Assembly: GCA_913009915.1 (NCBI GenBank) | Contig: CAJVYZ010000213.1 | Location: 1-5,674 of the forward strand | Direction of reading: 5' to 3' | Length of the DNA stretch: 5,674 bases | Source of the DNA: an uncultured Gemmatimonadota bacterium | Lineage (GTDB): Bacteria > Gemmatimonadota > Gemmatimonadetes > Gemmatimonadales > GWC2-71-9 | In this document: positions 1-5,248 of the stretch, piece after piece | Numbering within the stretch: position 1 is the first letter of the stretch | Layout: each line of letters opens with the position of its first letter | The notes under the pieces: model-generated | Database searches by the model: none | Seen by the model: only the letters and a program-made list of their open reading frames with translations | What the model was told of the DNA's origin: nothing | Program-made: the position numbers and the translations under genes

Positions 1-28
1 GGAGTTCAGACGTGTGCTCTTCCGATCT
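1..28 (+). other. Illumina TruSeq read-2 (P7-side) adapter remnant
   Basis: These 28 bases match the 3' part of the standard TruSeq P7-side adapter and end in the diagnostic GCTCTTCCGATCT. They are untrimmed library sequence at the contig edge, not genomic DNA. Translated from the GTG at 12 they give VCSSDL, a peptide that appears in databases as an adapter artefact. Genomic sequence begins at about 29. Confidence 0.97.
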
Positions 29-134
29 TATTTTCTCGTCCGGCTGTATGGCTGGCCGGCCGCTAGGCGCCTGGTGTTCGGTGGTCCGGCGCCGGTGCGG
101 ACAAAGTGAGTCCCCTAGCCCGAATCCACCGGAT
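29..134. other. Non-coding stretch at the left contig edge
   Basis: I find no convincing gene here. The only open frame reading through it begins inside the adapter and has no recognisable protein character. It could be the distal upstream region of the Rrf2 gene or the end of an unseen neighbour. The contig stops too soon to tell. Confidence 0.5.
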
Positions 135-146
135 CGGTTGAAACCG
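135..146. repeat. Inverted repeat over the Rrf2 gene -35 box (candidate operator)
   Basis: CGGTT-GA-AACCG is a perfect 5-bp dyad with a 2-nt centre. It contains the whole predicted -35 hexamer TTGAAA (138-143). Rrf2 regulators commonly repress their own genes by binding dyads across the promoter, so an autoregulatory operator is a reasonable inference. The dyad does not resemble the published E. coli IscR or NsrR sites that I know, and short dyads also occur by chance. Confidence 0.4.
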
Positions 147-166
147 TGGGGCGTGACGCCCATATT
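138..166 (+). promoter_or_regulatory. Candidate sigma70-type promoter of the Rrf2 gene, giving a leaderless mRNA
   Basis: TTGAAA (138-143, 5 of 6 to the -35 consensus) is separated by exactly 17 bp from CATATT (161-166, 4 of 6 to the -10 consensus). A start 7 nt after the -10 box would fall on position 173, the A of the preferred ATG, so the transcript would have no leader. This fits the lack of a well-spaced ribosome binding site. Prediction only. Confidence 0.45.
149..161. repeat. Second inverted repeat, in the promoter spacer
   Basis: GGGCG-TGA-CGCCC is a perfect 5-bp dyad with a 3-nt centre. It fills the second half of the spacer between the predicted -35 and -10 boxes. Together with the dyad at 135-146 it covers nearly the whole promoter, as expected of tandem operators. 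It may also be chance in GC-rich DNA. Confidence 0.35.
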
Positions 167-172
167 AGGACT

Positions 173-631
173 ATGCGGATTACTACCTGGACGGAATACA
201 GCCTGATCATCACGCTGCACTTGGCCCGCCGCAAGCGGATCGGTGATGGCGCCGTGCCTGCTCGTGAGCTGGCGGAGATCGAAGGACTTCCGGCGGACTA
301 TACCGAGCAGATCTTCCTTCGGCTGAGACGGGCGGGGCTGGTCCAGAGCGTCCGGGGAGCCAAGGGTGGTTACTTTCTCAATCGGCCTCCCGAGGAGATC
401 TCGGTGCGCGATGTCATGGCCGCGTGCGAGCGCCAGACGTTCGAAGTCAATTGCGAGACGCATCCCGTCAACGACGATCGCTGCAGCCCCGCGGCGGCAT
501 GCAGCATCCGACCCATGTGGGCCGCGCTCCAGCAGCGGATCGACGACTTCCTGTCCAGTGTCACCCTCGCCGACCTCCTTAAACAAGAGGCCTCGGTCGA
601 GGAGTTGGTCGCCATCAGCGACTCCGACTGA
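173..631 (+). CDS. Rrf2 family transcriptional regulator, probable Fe-S sensor
   Basis: This is a 152-residue DNA-binding regulator of the usual Rrf2 length. It starts with MRITTWTEYSLIITLHLA, matching the family's N-terminus. A winged helix-turn-helix follows at about residues 28-70, with PARELAEIEGLP as the first helices, the recognition-helix region around YTEQIFLRLRRAGLV, and the wing at VRGAKGGYFL. Cys94, Cys104 and Cys110 form a three-cysteine set like the cluster ligands of IscR, NsrR and RirA, although the first gap is 9 residues rather than the 5 of IscR; Cys85 lies just ahead. The segment ending RPMWAALQQRIDDFLSSVTLADLL is the typical dimer-helix end. I prefer the ATG at 173 over the in-frame GTG at 146, because the family begins here and 146 lies inside a dyad upstream of the -10 box. 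The MoeB-like gene lies 70 nt downstream and may be a target. The Fe-S role is inferred from the cysteines; the exact ligand sensed is unknown. Confidence 0.92.
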   Translation: MRITTWTEYSLIITLHLARRKRIGDGAVPARELAEIEGLPADYTEQIFLRLRRAGLVQSVRGAKGGYFLNRPPEEISVRDVMAACERQTFEVNCETHPVNDDRCSPAAACSIRPMWAALQQRIDDFLSSVTLADLLKQEASVEELVAISDSD

Positions 632-655
632 GTGGACGTGCAGTTCGAATTCAGT

Positions 656-686
656 GCCCGGTCCCCGTGGCCGGGCTTTGTCATTT
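656..686 (+). terminator. Candidate intrinsic terminator or attenuator between the Rrf2 gene and moeB
   Basis: GCCCGGTC (656-663) pairs with GGCCGGGC (669-676), giving 8 bp with one G-U pair and a 5-nt loop, followed by TTTGTCATTT (677-686). The stem is strong and the U-tract is imperfect. It could end the Rrf2 transcript or attenuate read-through into the adenylyltransferase gene, whose ribosome binding site begins 3 nt later. Confidence 0.45.
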
Positions 687-688
687 CT

Positions 689-694
689 GAGAGG
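689..694 (+). promoter_or_regulatory. Ribosome binding site that fixes the moeB start
   Basis: GAGAGG, continuing into TGA, is a strong match to the anti-Shine-Dalgarno complement and lies 7 nt ahead of the GTG at 702. It is the main reason for choosing that start within a frame that stays open as far back as 366. Confidence 0.75.
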
Positions 695-701
695 TGAATC
701 G

Positions 702-1898
702 GTGAACACGGCGGCAACACACCGCGGTGAGGATGCCCCCCCCCCCCCGCCAGTCCGCAGCGGTAACGATGATTGGTCGCACGACGAGTGCGTAAGGTAC
801 GCCAGGCATTTCACCCTTCCCGAGGTTGGTGCCGAGGGTCAGGGGCGGCTTCGCTCGTCGAAAGTGCTGATAGTGGGCGCCGGTGGCCTGGGCTCCCCGG
901 TGGCGCTCTACTTGGCGGCCGCTGGGGTCGGGACGCTGGGCCTGGTCGACTTCGACACGGTCGACTTGTCCAATCTGCAACGTCAAATCCTCCACGGGTC
1001 TGCCGCAGTCGGCACCTCCAAACTCGAGTCTGCCGCCGCCAGGATCGCCGACCTCAATCCCCATGTGGCCGTGCAGTGCTTTCCCGAGCGGCTGACGTCC
1101 GACAACGCCTTCGACATTCTCCGTTCGTTCGACATCGTGGTCGACGGCAGCGATAATTTCCCGACTCGCTACCTCATCAACGACGCCTGCGTGCTGCTGG
1201 GTAAACCATACGTGTACGGCGCCATCTTCCGGTTCGAAGGCCAGGCCTCGCTCTTCGCCGTCGATGGTGGTCCCTGCTACCGCTGCCTCTATGCCGAACC
1301 GCCCCCAGCGGACCTGGTGCCGACCTGCGCCGAGGGAGGGGTCCTCGGGGTACTCCCCGGTATCATCGGCAGCATCCAGGCTCTCGAGACGATCAAGTGG
1401 ATCTTGAGGCTCGGTAACTCGCTGGTGGGTCGCCTCCTGCTGTTTGATGGCTTGGCCATGAAACTGCGGGAGCTGACGGTCCGGAAGGATCCCGCGTGTC
1501 CCGTGTGCGGGGACCATCCCACCGTGCGGGAACTGCTGGATTATGAGGCGTTTTGCGGTGTGGGAGCGGAGGCCGGCATCGGCCCGATGGAAGTGGCCGT
1601 GGCCACACTGGACAAGCAGTTGGGACAGGGGATGACGCTACAACTGGTCGACGTTCGCGAGCGCTACGAATGGGACATCTGCCGCCTGCCGGGAGCCCGG
1701 CACATCCCCCTCGGCCAACTCCACGCCCGCCTCGGCGAACTCGATTCGGGGCTCCCCATCATTGCCTACTGCCACACGGGCGTGCGGTCGCTGCGGGCGG
1801 CGCAAATACTGGTCGGCGCCGGCTATCGTTCACTGAGCCTAGCCGGTGGGGTGGAAGCCTGGGCCCGGGAAATCGACCCAACCATGGCGCGGTACTGA
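702..1898 (+). CDS. moeB: MoeB/ThiF-type adenylyltransferase fused to a rhodanese domain
   Basis: This 398-residue E1-like enzyme uses ATP to adenylate the C-terminal Gly-Gly of a MoaD/ThiS-type sulfur carrier and can pass sulfur to it through a persulfide, as in eukaryotic MOCS3/Uba4. The E1-like domain spans about 28-265: nucleotide loop GAGGLG (59-64), DFDTVDLSNLQRQ (83-95) with the conserved Asp, Asn and Arg, Lys107, and DGSDN (148-152). Two CxxC pairs, Cys192/Cys195 and Cys266/Cys269, form the zinc site. Cys209 in PTCAEGGVLG aligns with the catalytic or persulfide cysteine of MOCS3/ThiF. A rhodanese domain follows (about 296-390), with VDVRERYEW and active-site loop CHTGVR carrying Cys357. 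Length suits the MoeB-rhodanese class. Residues 1-27 are a variable extension with five prolines encoded across a 13-C run (736-748). No carrier gene lies nearby, so molybdopterin, thiamine, cysteine or tRNA thiolation all remain possible. The name moeB reflects family likeness. Confidence 0.93.
   Translation: MNTAATHRGEDAPPPPPVRSGNDDWSHDECVRYARHFTLPEVGAEGQGRLRSSKVLIVGAGGLGSPVALYLAAAGVGTLGLVDFDTVDLSNLQRQILHGSAAVGTSKLESAAARIADLNPHVAVQCFPERLTSDNAFDILRSFDIVVDGSDNFPTRYLINDACVLLGKPYVYGAIFRFEGQASLFAVDGGPCYRCLYAEPPPADLVPTCAEGGVLGVLPGIIGSIQALETIKWILRLGNSLVGRLLLFDGLAMKLRELTVRKDPACPVCGDHPTVRELLDYEAFCGVGAEAGIGPMEVAVATLDKQLGQGMTLQLVDVRERYEWDICRLPGARHIPLGQLHARLGELDSGLPIIAYCHTGVRSLRAAQILVGAGYRSLSLAGGVEAWAREIDPTMARY
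736..748 (+). repeat. 13-nt poly-C tract inside the moeB 5' coding end
   Basis: Thirteen consecutive C within codons 12-16 (Ala-Pro-Pro-Pro-Pro). At this length the frame from GTG 702 is intact; gain or loss of one base would abolish the protein. It could be a slippage-prone contingency tract, or simply a Pro-rich linker whose length was miscounted in assembly. Confidence 0.9.
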
Positions 1899-1928
1899 TA
1901 GTTCCTGAGCCAAGTGGCTGGAAACAGG

Positions 1929-1964
1929 GAAGCCCCTCGGAAGGGTCCACTCCCGGGGGGCTTC
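1929..1964 (-). terminator. Hairpin between the converging moeB and tRNA-Leu genes, probable terminator
   Basis: GAAGCCCCTCGG (1929-1940) pairs with CCGGGGGGCTTC (1953-1964), a 12-bp stem with one G-U pair on the + strand, or one mismatch on the - strand, and a 12-nt loop. It lies 1 nt past the 3' end of the tRNA and 30 nt past moeB. On the - strand it is followed by CCTGTTTC, a weak U-tract; on + there is none. The AAGCCCC/GGGGCTT stem is a common shape for tRNA terminators. It may serve both transcripts. Confidence 0.5.
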
Positions 1965-1965
1965 A

Positions 1966-2050
1966 TGCCGAAGGGGGGATTCGAACCCCCACGGGCGTTA
2001 AGCCCACTGCGCCCTGAACGCAGCGCGTCTACCAGTTCCACCACTTCGGC
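1966..2050 (-). tRNA. tRNA-Leu (anticodon CAG)
   Basis: Read on the minus strand, these 85 nt fold as a complete class II tRNA. The acceptor stem is GCCGAAG/CTTCGGC with discriminator A, and the D-arm is GTGGAACTGGTAGACGC. The anticodon stem CTGCG/CGCAG encloses the loop TTCAGGG. The long variable arm has stem GGGC/GCCC, and the T-arm is GGGGG-TTCGAAT-CCCCC. The anticodon CAG (plus-strand 2014-2016) reads CUG leucine codons. The layout matches E. coli leuT element by element. The 3' CCA is not encoded, since the A is followed by TGA, so a CCA-adding enzyme must supply it. Confidence 0.97.
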
Positions 2051-2059
2051 TCGGGCCCC

Positions 2060-2089
2060 AAGGTAAGGGGAGGAGGCCTACCCAGTCAA
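2060..2089 (-). promoter_or_regulatory. Candidate promoter for tRNA-Leu
   Basis: On the minus strand TTGACT (plus 2084-2089, 5 of 6 to the -35 consensus) is followed after 18 bp by TACCTT (plus 2060-2065, 3 of 6 to the -10 consensus). Transcription would begin near 2053, only a few bases before the mature 5' end at 2050. The -10 box is weak, so this is tentative. Confidence 0.35.
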
Positions 2090-2097
2090 GCGGCCTG

Positions 2098-2126
2098 TTG
2101 CGTCACCAGAACTCCCTGTCTACATT
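2098..2126 (+). promoter_or_regulatory. Candidate promoter for the smpB operon
   Basis: TTGCGT (2098-2103) and TACATT (2121-2126, 4 of 6 to the -10 consensus) are spaced by 17 bp. The predicted start near 2133 leaves a leader of only about 9-12 nt before smpB. It lies back to back with the tRNA promoter, the two -35 boxes being 8 bp apart. Confidence 0.35.
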
Positions 2127-2141
2127 GCAGTTACGAGTTTT

Positions 2142-2630
2142 GTGGTGACCAAGAAGACTGCTGCACCCGAGGCCGCCCGGGAGGCTATCGCCCGGAATCC
2201 CAAGGCGACCCACGACTACCATATTCTGGATTCGTGGGAGGCCGGCATCGTGTTGACGGGCACCGAGGTCAAAGCGCTGCGCCACGGGAAGGCGTCCATC
2301 AAGGAGGCCTATGCCCGCATTCGTGGCGGCGAGGTGTTTCTCGAGGGGATGAACATCACCCCGTACGAGCAGGGAAACCGCTACAACCACGATCCGGTCC
2401 GATCGCGGAAACTCCTGCTGCACCGGCGCGAGATCGAACGCCTCATCGGTGCCGTGGAGCAGAAGGGACTTACCTTGATCCCTCTGGACCTGTACTTCCG
2501 TCGCGGACGGGCCAAGGTCAGGCTGGCGCTGGGCCGGGGCAAGAAACAGTACGACAAGCGGGAAGACCTCAAGCGCAAGGGCGCCGAGCGGGATGTTGCC
2601 CGGGCGCTGAACTGGAAGGGCCGCCGGTGA
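2142..2630 (+). CDS. smpB: SsrA-binding protein SmpB
   Basis: SmpB binds the tRNA-like part of tmRNA and delivers it to stalled ribosomes for trans-translation. At 162 residues it has normal length. After a 15-20 residue extension the family core begins with NPKATHDYHILDSWEAGIVL and continues through GTEVKALRHGKASIKEAYARI and EGMNITPYEQGNRYNHDPVR (68-87). A second conserved block runs from KGLTLIPLDLYFRRGRAKVRLALGRGKKQYDKRE (108-141). The basic tail KRKGAERDVARALNWKGRR is the part that inserts in the empty mRNA channel. Two adjacent GTG codons (2142, 2145) are both possible starts; GAG at 2135-2137 is a weak ribosome binding site better spaced for 2145. The stop overlaps the next start by 1 nt. 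No tmRNA gene (ssrA) lies in the window. Confidence 0.96.
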   Translation: MVTKKTAAPEAAREAIARNPKATHDYHILDSWEAGIVLTGTEVKALRHGKASIKEAYARIRGGEVFLEGMNITPYEQGNRYNHDPVRSRKLLLHRREIERLIGAVEQKGLTLIPLDLYFRRGRAKVRLALGRGKKQYDKREDLKRKGAERDVARALNWKGRR

Positions 2631-3832
2631 TGGCCATCATTCTTGCCGTGTTTTCGGCACTGGTCCTGCCGCCCCCCCCCCCGTCCCCGTCCCCGGCGGC
2701 GGTGACCATCGCCACGCCGCGAGGAGAGGTCCGGGTGTCCGTCGAACGGGACCACACCGGGGCGCCGATTGTCCCGGTCCGGCAGGTCTTCACCGCCCTC
2801 GGGGGAATGGTGAGTGAGACCGGTGACTGGGTCGAGGCGTCGGTGTCGGGACAGAGCTTCCGGTTCCTGGTTGGCACTCCCTATTATCGCGTCGGCGACC
2901 AGGTGCTGGTACTAGCCACACCGATGGTGCGCCGGCGAGACTCCCTGTTCGTCCCTTTGCAGTTCCTCACCGAGATTCTCCCCCAGCGTTTCGTTCAACG
3001 GTATCACTACGACGGGCGGCGAGCCCACTTCACCGAAATAGCTGGCACCGGATCGGTCCAGCACGCTGGCACACTGCCCAACGGACTGCTGCCGGGGCAC
3101 ATGGTCACCATCGATCCGGGCCATGGAGGCTCGGACCCCGGCAACCCCGGGAAATATTTTCCTAAGGGGGTTCAGGAGAAGCACGTCACCCTGCAGATCG
3201 GCCTGCTGGTGCGGAATGAGCTACAGGCCCGCGGTGTGGCCGTGCGCATGACTCGCACCTCTGATGTCAGGACGCCGCTACTGGAACGGGCGCCGATGTG
3301 TAGTGACGGCTGTGACTTATTCGTCAGTCTTCATGTGGATGCGCTGCCTTCCTCGCGGAGGGACTACAAGTCCGTCCGCGGGTTTCACACATTGATCATC
3401 GGGGAAGAAAATTCCGCAGATGCAACTCGGGTGGCACGCATGGAGAATGAGTCGCTCCGCTATGAAATCGAAGACGGCGCCGGTGCGGAGGACGATGCGC
3501 TGGCCTTCATTTTCAAGGACCTGTCACGCAACGAGTACCTCCTCGAGTCGGCTAATGCAGCGGAACTCATCCAGGCGCGCCTTGCCAAGATCCATAGTGG
3601 GGAGAACATCGGTGTCCGCCAGACAAACCGCCTGGCAGTGCTGAACACCGCCCAGCGACCAGCGATGCTGGTGGAGATGGGGTACGCCACCAATCGGCAG
3701 GATGCCCAGTTCATGCAATCACCCTCCGGGCAACGGAAGATCGCCGGTGCGCTGGCCGACGCGATCGTCCAGTATCTCATCGCGTACGACCACAAGGTCG
3801 GCGCGGGTGCGTTGAGCGGGGTGGGGAAGTGA
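2630..3832 (+). CDS. N-acetylmuramoyl-L-alanine amidase (Amidase_3) with N-terminal Cu-amine-oxidase-N-like domain
   Basis: This 400-residue zinc hydrolase is predicted to cut the amide bond between N-acetylmuramic acid and L-alanine in peptidoglycan, outside the cytoplasmic membrane. A short hydrophobic stretch (2-13) may be a signal peptide, but it lacks the usual positive residues and runs into a PPPPPSPSP linker (14-22). Residues about 27-135 resemble the copper amine oxidase N-terminal domain often joined to envelope enzymes (APIVPVRQVFTALGG and DSLFVPLQFLTEIL). The catalytic domain runs from about 157 to 386 with expected zinc and catalytic residues His165 (IDPGHGG), Glu183, His235 (SLHVDA) and Glu349 (LVEMGYATN). 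The roughly 110 residues between His235 and Glu349 include a helix-rich segment (about 262-318) placed like the autoinhibitory helix of AmiB/AmiC; this role is inferred. The ATG overlaps the smpB stop as TGATG, indicating coupled translation. An 11-C run (2672-2682) encodes part of the Pro linker. Confidence 0.93.
   Translation: MAIILAVFSALVLPPPPPSPSPAAVTIATPRGEVRVSVERDHTGAPIVPVRQVFTALGGMVSETGDWVEASVSGQSFRFLVGTPYYRVGDQVLVLATPMVRRRDSLFVPLQFLTEILPQRFVQRYHYDGRRAHFTEIAGTGSVQHAGTLPNGLLPGHMVTIDPGHGGSDPGNPGKYFPKGVQEKHVTLQIGLLVRNELQARGVAVRMTRTSDVRTPLLERAPMCSDGCDLFVSLHVDALPSSRRDYKSVRGFHTLIIGEENSADATRVARMENESLRYEIEDGAGAEDDALAFIFKDLSRNEYLLESANAAELIQARLAKIHSGENIGVRQTNRLAVLNTAQRPAMLVEMGYATNRQDAQFMQSPSGQRKIAGALADAIVQYLIAYDHKVGAGALSGVGK
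2672..2682 (+). repeat. 11-nt poly-C tract in the amidase 5' coding end
   Basis: Eleven consecutive C encode prolines 14-18, just after the hydrophobic N-terminus, and are followed by GTCCCCGTCCCC. The frame is intact at this length, and slippage by one base would remove the catalytic domain. It parallels the 13-C tract in the MoeB-like gene. Confidence 0.9.
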
Positions 3833-5247
3833 AGCCGAAGCGGTGGCTGGTCGCCGGACTGCTGCTTCTGTCTACCGGGTGCGTGTACTACAACGGGATG
3901 TACAACGCCAATCGTCTGGCCAACAAGGCGGAGAAGGCCGAGCGTGAGGACCGGACCTTCGACGCGCGGAGCTACTGGGCCCAGGCGGAAGTCAAGGCCG
4001 ACTCGGTCATCTCGCGCCACCCGACCAGCGGGTGGGTTGATGACGCCCTCCTGATCAAGAGCAAGGCGCTCATCGTCCGTGGGTCATGCCCCGAGGCCAT
4101 CCCCTACCTCGAACAGGTTCTCTTCAGCAGCACCGACTCCGATCTCGTGGAACAGGCCAACCTCCTCCTGGGTGGCTGCTACGCCGAGTTGGACCAACCC
4201 GAAGCGGTGATTCGTTACCTCGAGGCCGTGTCTGCCGGCACCAATCCGGAGAGGAGCGCCGCGGCCAGAGCTCTCTATGGGTCGGCGCTCACCCGGTTGG
4301 GGAGATACCAGGAAGCCCTCGATGTCTTCTCAGATCTCGATGACCGGCAGTTGGACGGCGAGCGGGCCGTCGCTCTCGCCGGGTCCGGCCGGATCGGGGC
4401 GGCCGACGATCTGGCCGACTCCCTAATCGCCCGCCGCGACACCTTCGTCGTGTGGGACTCTGTTCTGGCGGCCGTTGCCAGGCATGACCTGCCCACCGCC
4501 ACGGAACTGACCGACCAGCTGGTCGCTCAAGACAGCATCCTCCCGGAGACGAGGGCCAAGTACTACCTGGACGACGGCCGGCGTTGGGTGGCCGTAGACC
4601 CGGCCCGCGCCATCGAGCGCTTCAAATTGGCGACCGAGGACAGCACCGCCCGTCGCAATGGGGGAACCGCGCGGATAGAATGGGCTGTGATAGAGTTGAG
4701 CTGGGTGAAGACGAGCGAGGAGTTGGTGGTGGTCCTGTCCGTGCTCGAGCCGGCGACGCGAAGCGGTGGTGCCGATGCGTTGAGGGCCCGGCGCCTGATG
4801 GAAACCATCCAGCGGGTGCGGTCCACGGCCGATACCCTCACCAAGGAAAGCCCCAATGGGGACATCGAACAGTTCCTCCTGGCCGAGGCTGCCCGGGATT
4901 CCCTCGGTGCCCCCCAGTTGGCTCACTCGTTCTTTCGGCGCCTGACCCAAGACTGGCCGGAGTCGCCCTATGCACCAAAAGCTCTGTTGGCGATGGCCAC
5001 GCTCGACGCGGCAAACGCTATCGTCTACCGGCAGTACCTGTTGTATGCCTATCCCGACAGCCCATACTTGAGTTACCTGGCGGGTGGCGACACCGACAGT
5101 CTTCGGGGGTTGGAGGATTCTCTCCAGGCTTATGCCTTCTCCAAGGTCGTCCGTCAGGTTCAGCCTGGACGCCGCGGACAGGGTCGGCTGCGCCGGGTAC
5201 GTTCGGACGCCGATGATCTCCTCCTCGAAGACGAGCCTCCGGAATAA
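3829..5247 (+). CDS. Predicted lipoprotein with tetratricopeptide-like repeats
   Basis: The 472-residue product begins MKPKRWLVAGLLLLSTGC: a basic n-region, a hydrophobic core, and a lipobox (LSTGC) whose Cys18 would be lipidated. Residue 19 is Val, not Asp, so if the organism is diderm it would probably go to the outer membrane. The mature part is mostly helical with TPR-like pairs: about 69-100 (DDALLIKSKALIVRGSCPEAIPYLEQVL), 107-135, 145-172 (ARALYGSALTRLGRYQEALDVFSDL), and near the C-terminus 367-392 (FFRRLTQDWPESPYAPKALLAMATL), like BamD-type repeats. The tail is basic (448-458) then acidic (460-471). Such proteins are usually scaffolds in envelope assembly or secretion; the specific role is unknown. 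The start GTG overlaps the amidase stop by 4 nt (GTGA), so it is translationally coupled to the amidase and may work with it. I recognise no gene name. Confidence 0.85.
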   Translation: MKPKRWLVAGLLLLSTGCVYYNGMYNANRLANKAEKAEREDRTFDARSYWAQAEVKADSVISRHPTSGWVDDALLIKSKALIVRGSCPEAIPYLEQVLFSSTDSDLVEQANLLLGGCYAELDQPEAVIRYLEAVSAGTNPERSAAARALYGSALTRLGRYQEALDVFSDLDDRQLDGERAVALAGSGRIGAADDLADSLIARRDTFVVWDSVLAAVARHDLPTATELTDQLVAQDSILPETRAKYYLDDGRRWVAVDPARAIERFKLATEDSTARRNGGTARIEWAVIELSWVKTSEELVVVLSVLEPATRSGGADALRARRLMETIQRVRSTADTLTKESPNGDIEQFLLAEAARDSLGAPQLAHSFFRRLTQDWPESPYAPKALLAMATLDAANAIVYRQYLLYAYPDSPYLSYLAGGDTDSLRGLEDSLQAYAFSKVVRQVQPGRRGQGRLRRVRSDADDLLLEDEPPE

Positions 5248-5248
5248 G

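Noticed and set aside
146..172. Upstream GTG start for the Rrf2 protein
   Set aside because: It would add nine residues before the conserved family N-terminus, lies within the inverted repeat and ahead of the predicted -10 box, and has no ribosome binding site at a useful distance.
12..206. A 64-codon open frame at the left edge
   Set aside because: It begins inside the sequencing adapter and its product has no protein-family character; it also runs into the true start of the Rrf2 gene in another frame.
366..701. Upstream extension of the MoeB-like frame overlapping the Rrf2 gene
   Set aside because: The extension is Ser/Arg/Pro-rich, typical of an out-of-frame reading of GC-rich coding DNA, and the strong ribosome binding site at 689-694 fixes the start at 702.
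681..1517. A long minus-strand open frame opposite moeB
   Set aside because: The opposite strand encodes a full set of E1-like motifs; this reading has low-complexity Gly/Arg/Asp content and no recognisable domain.
2234..2629. N-terminal extension of the amidase into smpB
   Set aside because: It is the +2 reading of smpB; the TGATG junction and the hydrophobic N-terminus place the start at 2630.
5213..5248. ATG at 5213 as the pyrD start
   Set aside because: It overlaps the lipoprotein by 35 nt and adds a Ser/Lys-rich lead that class 1 enzymes usually lack; kept only as an alternative to GTG 5249.
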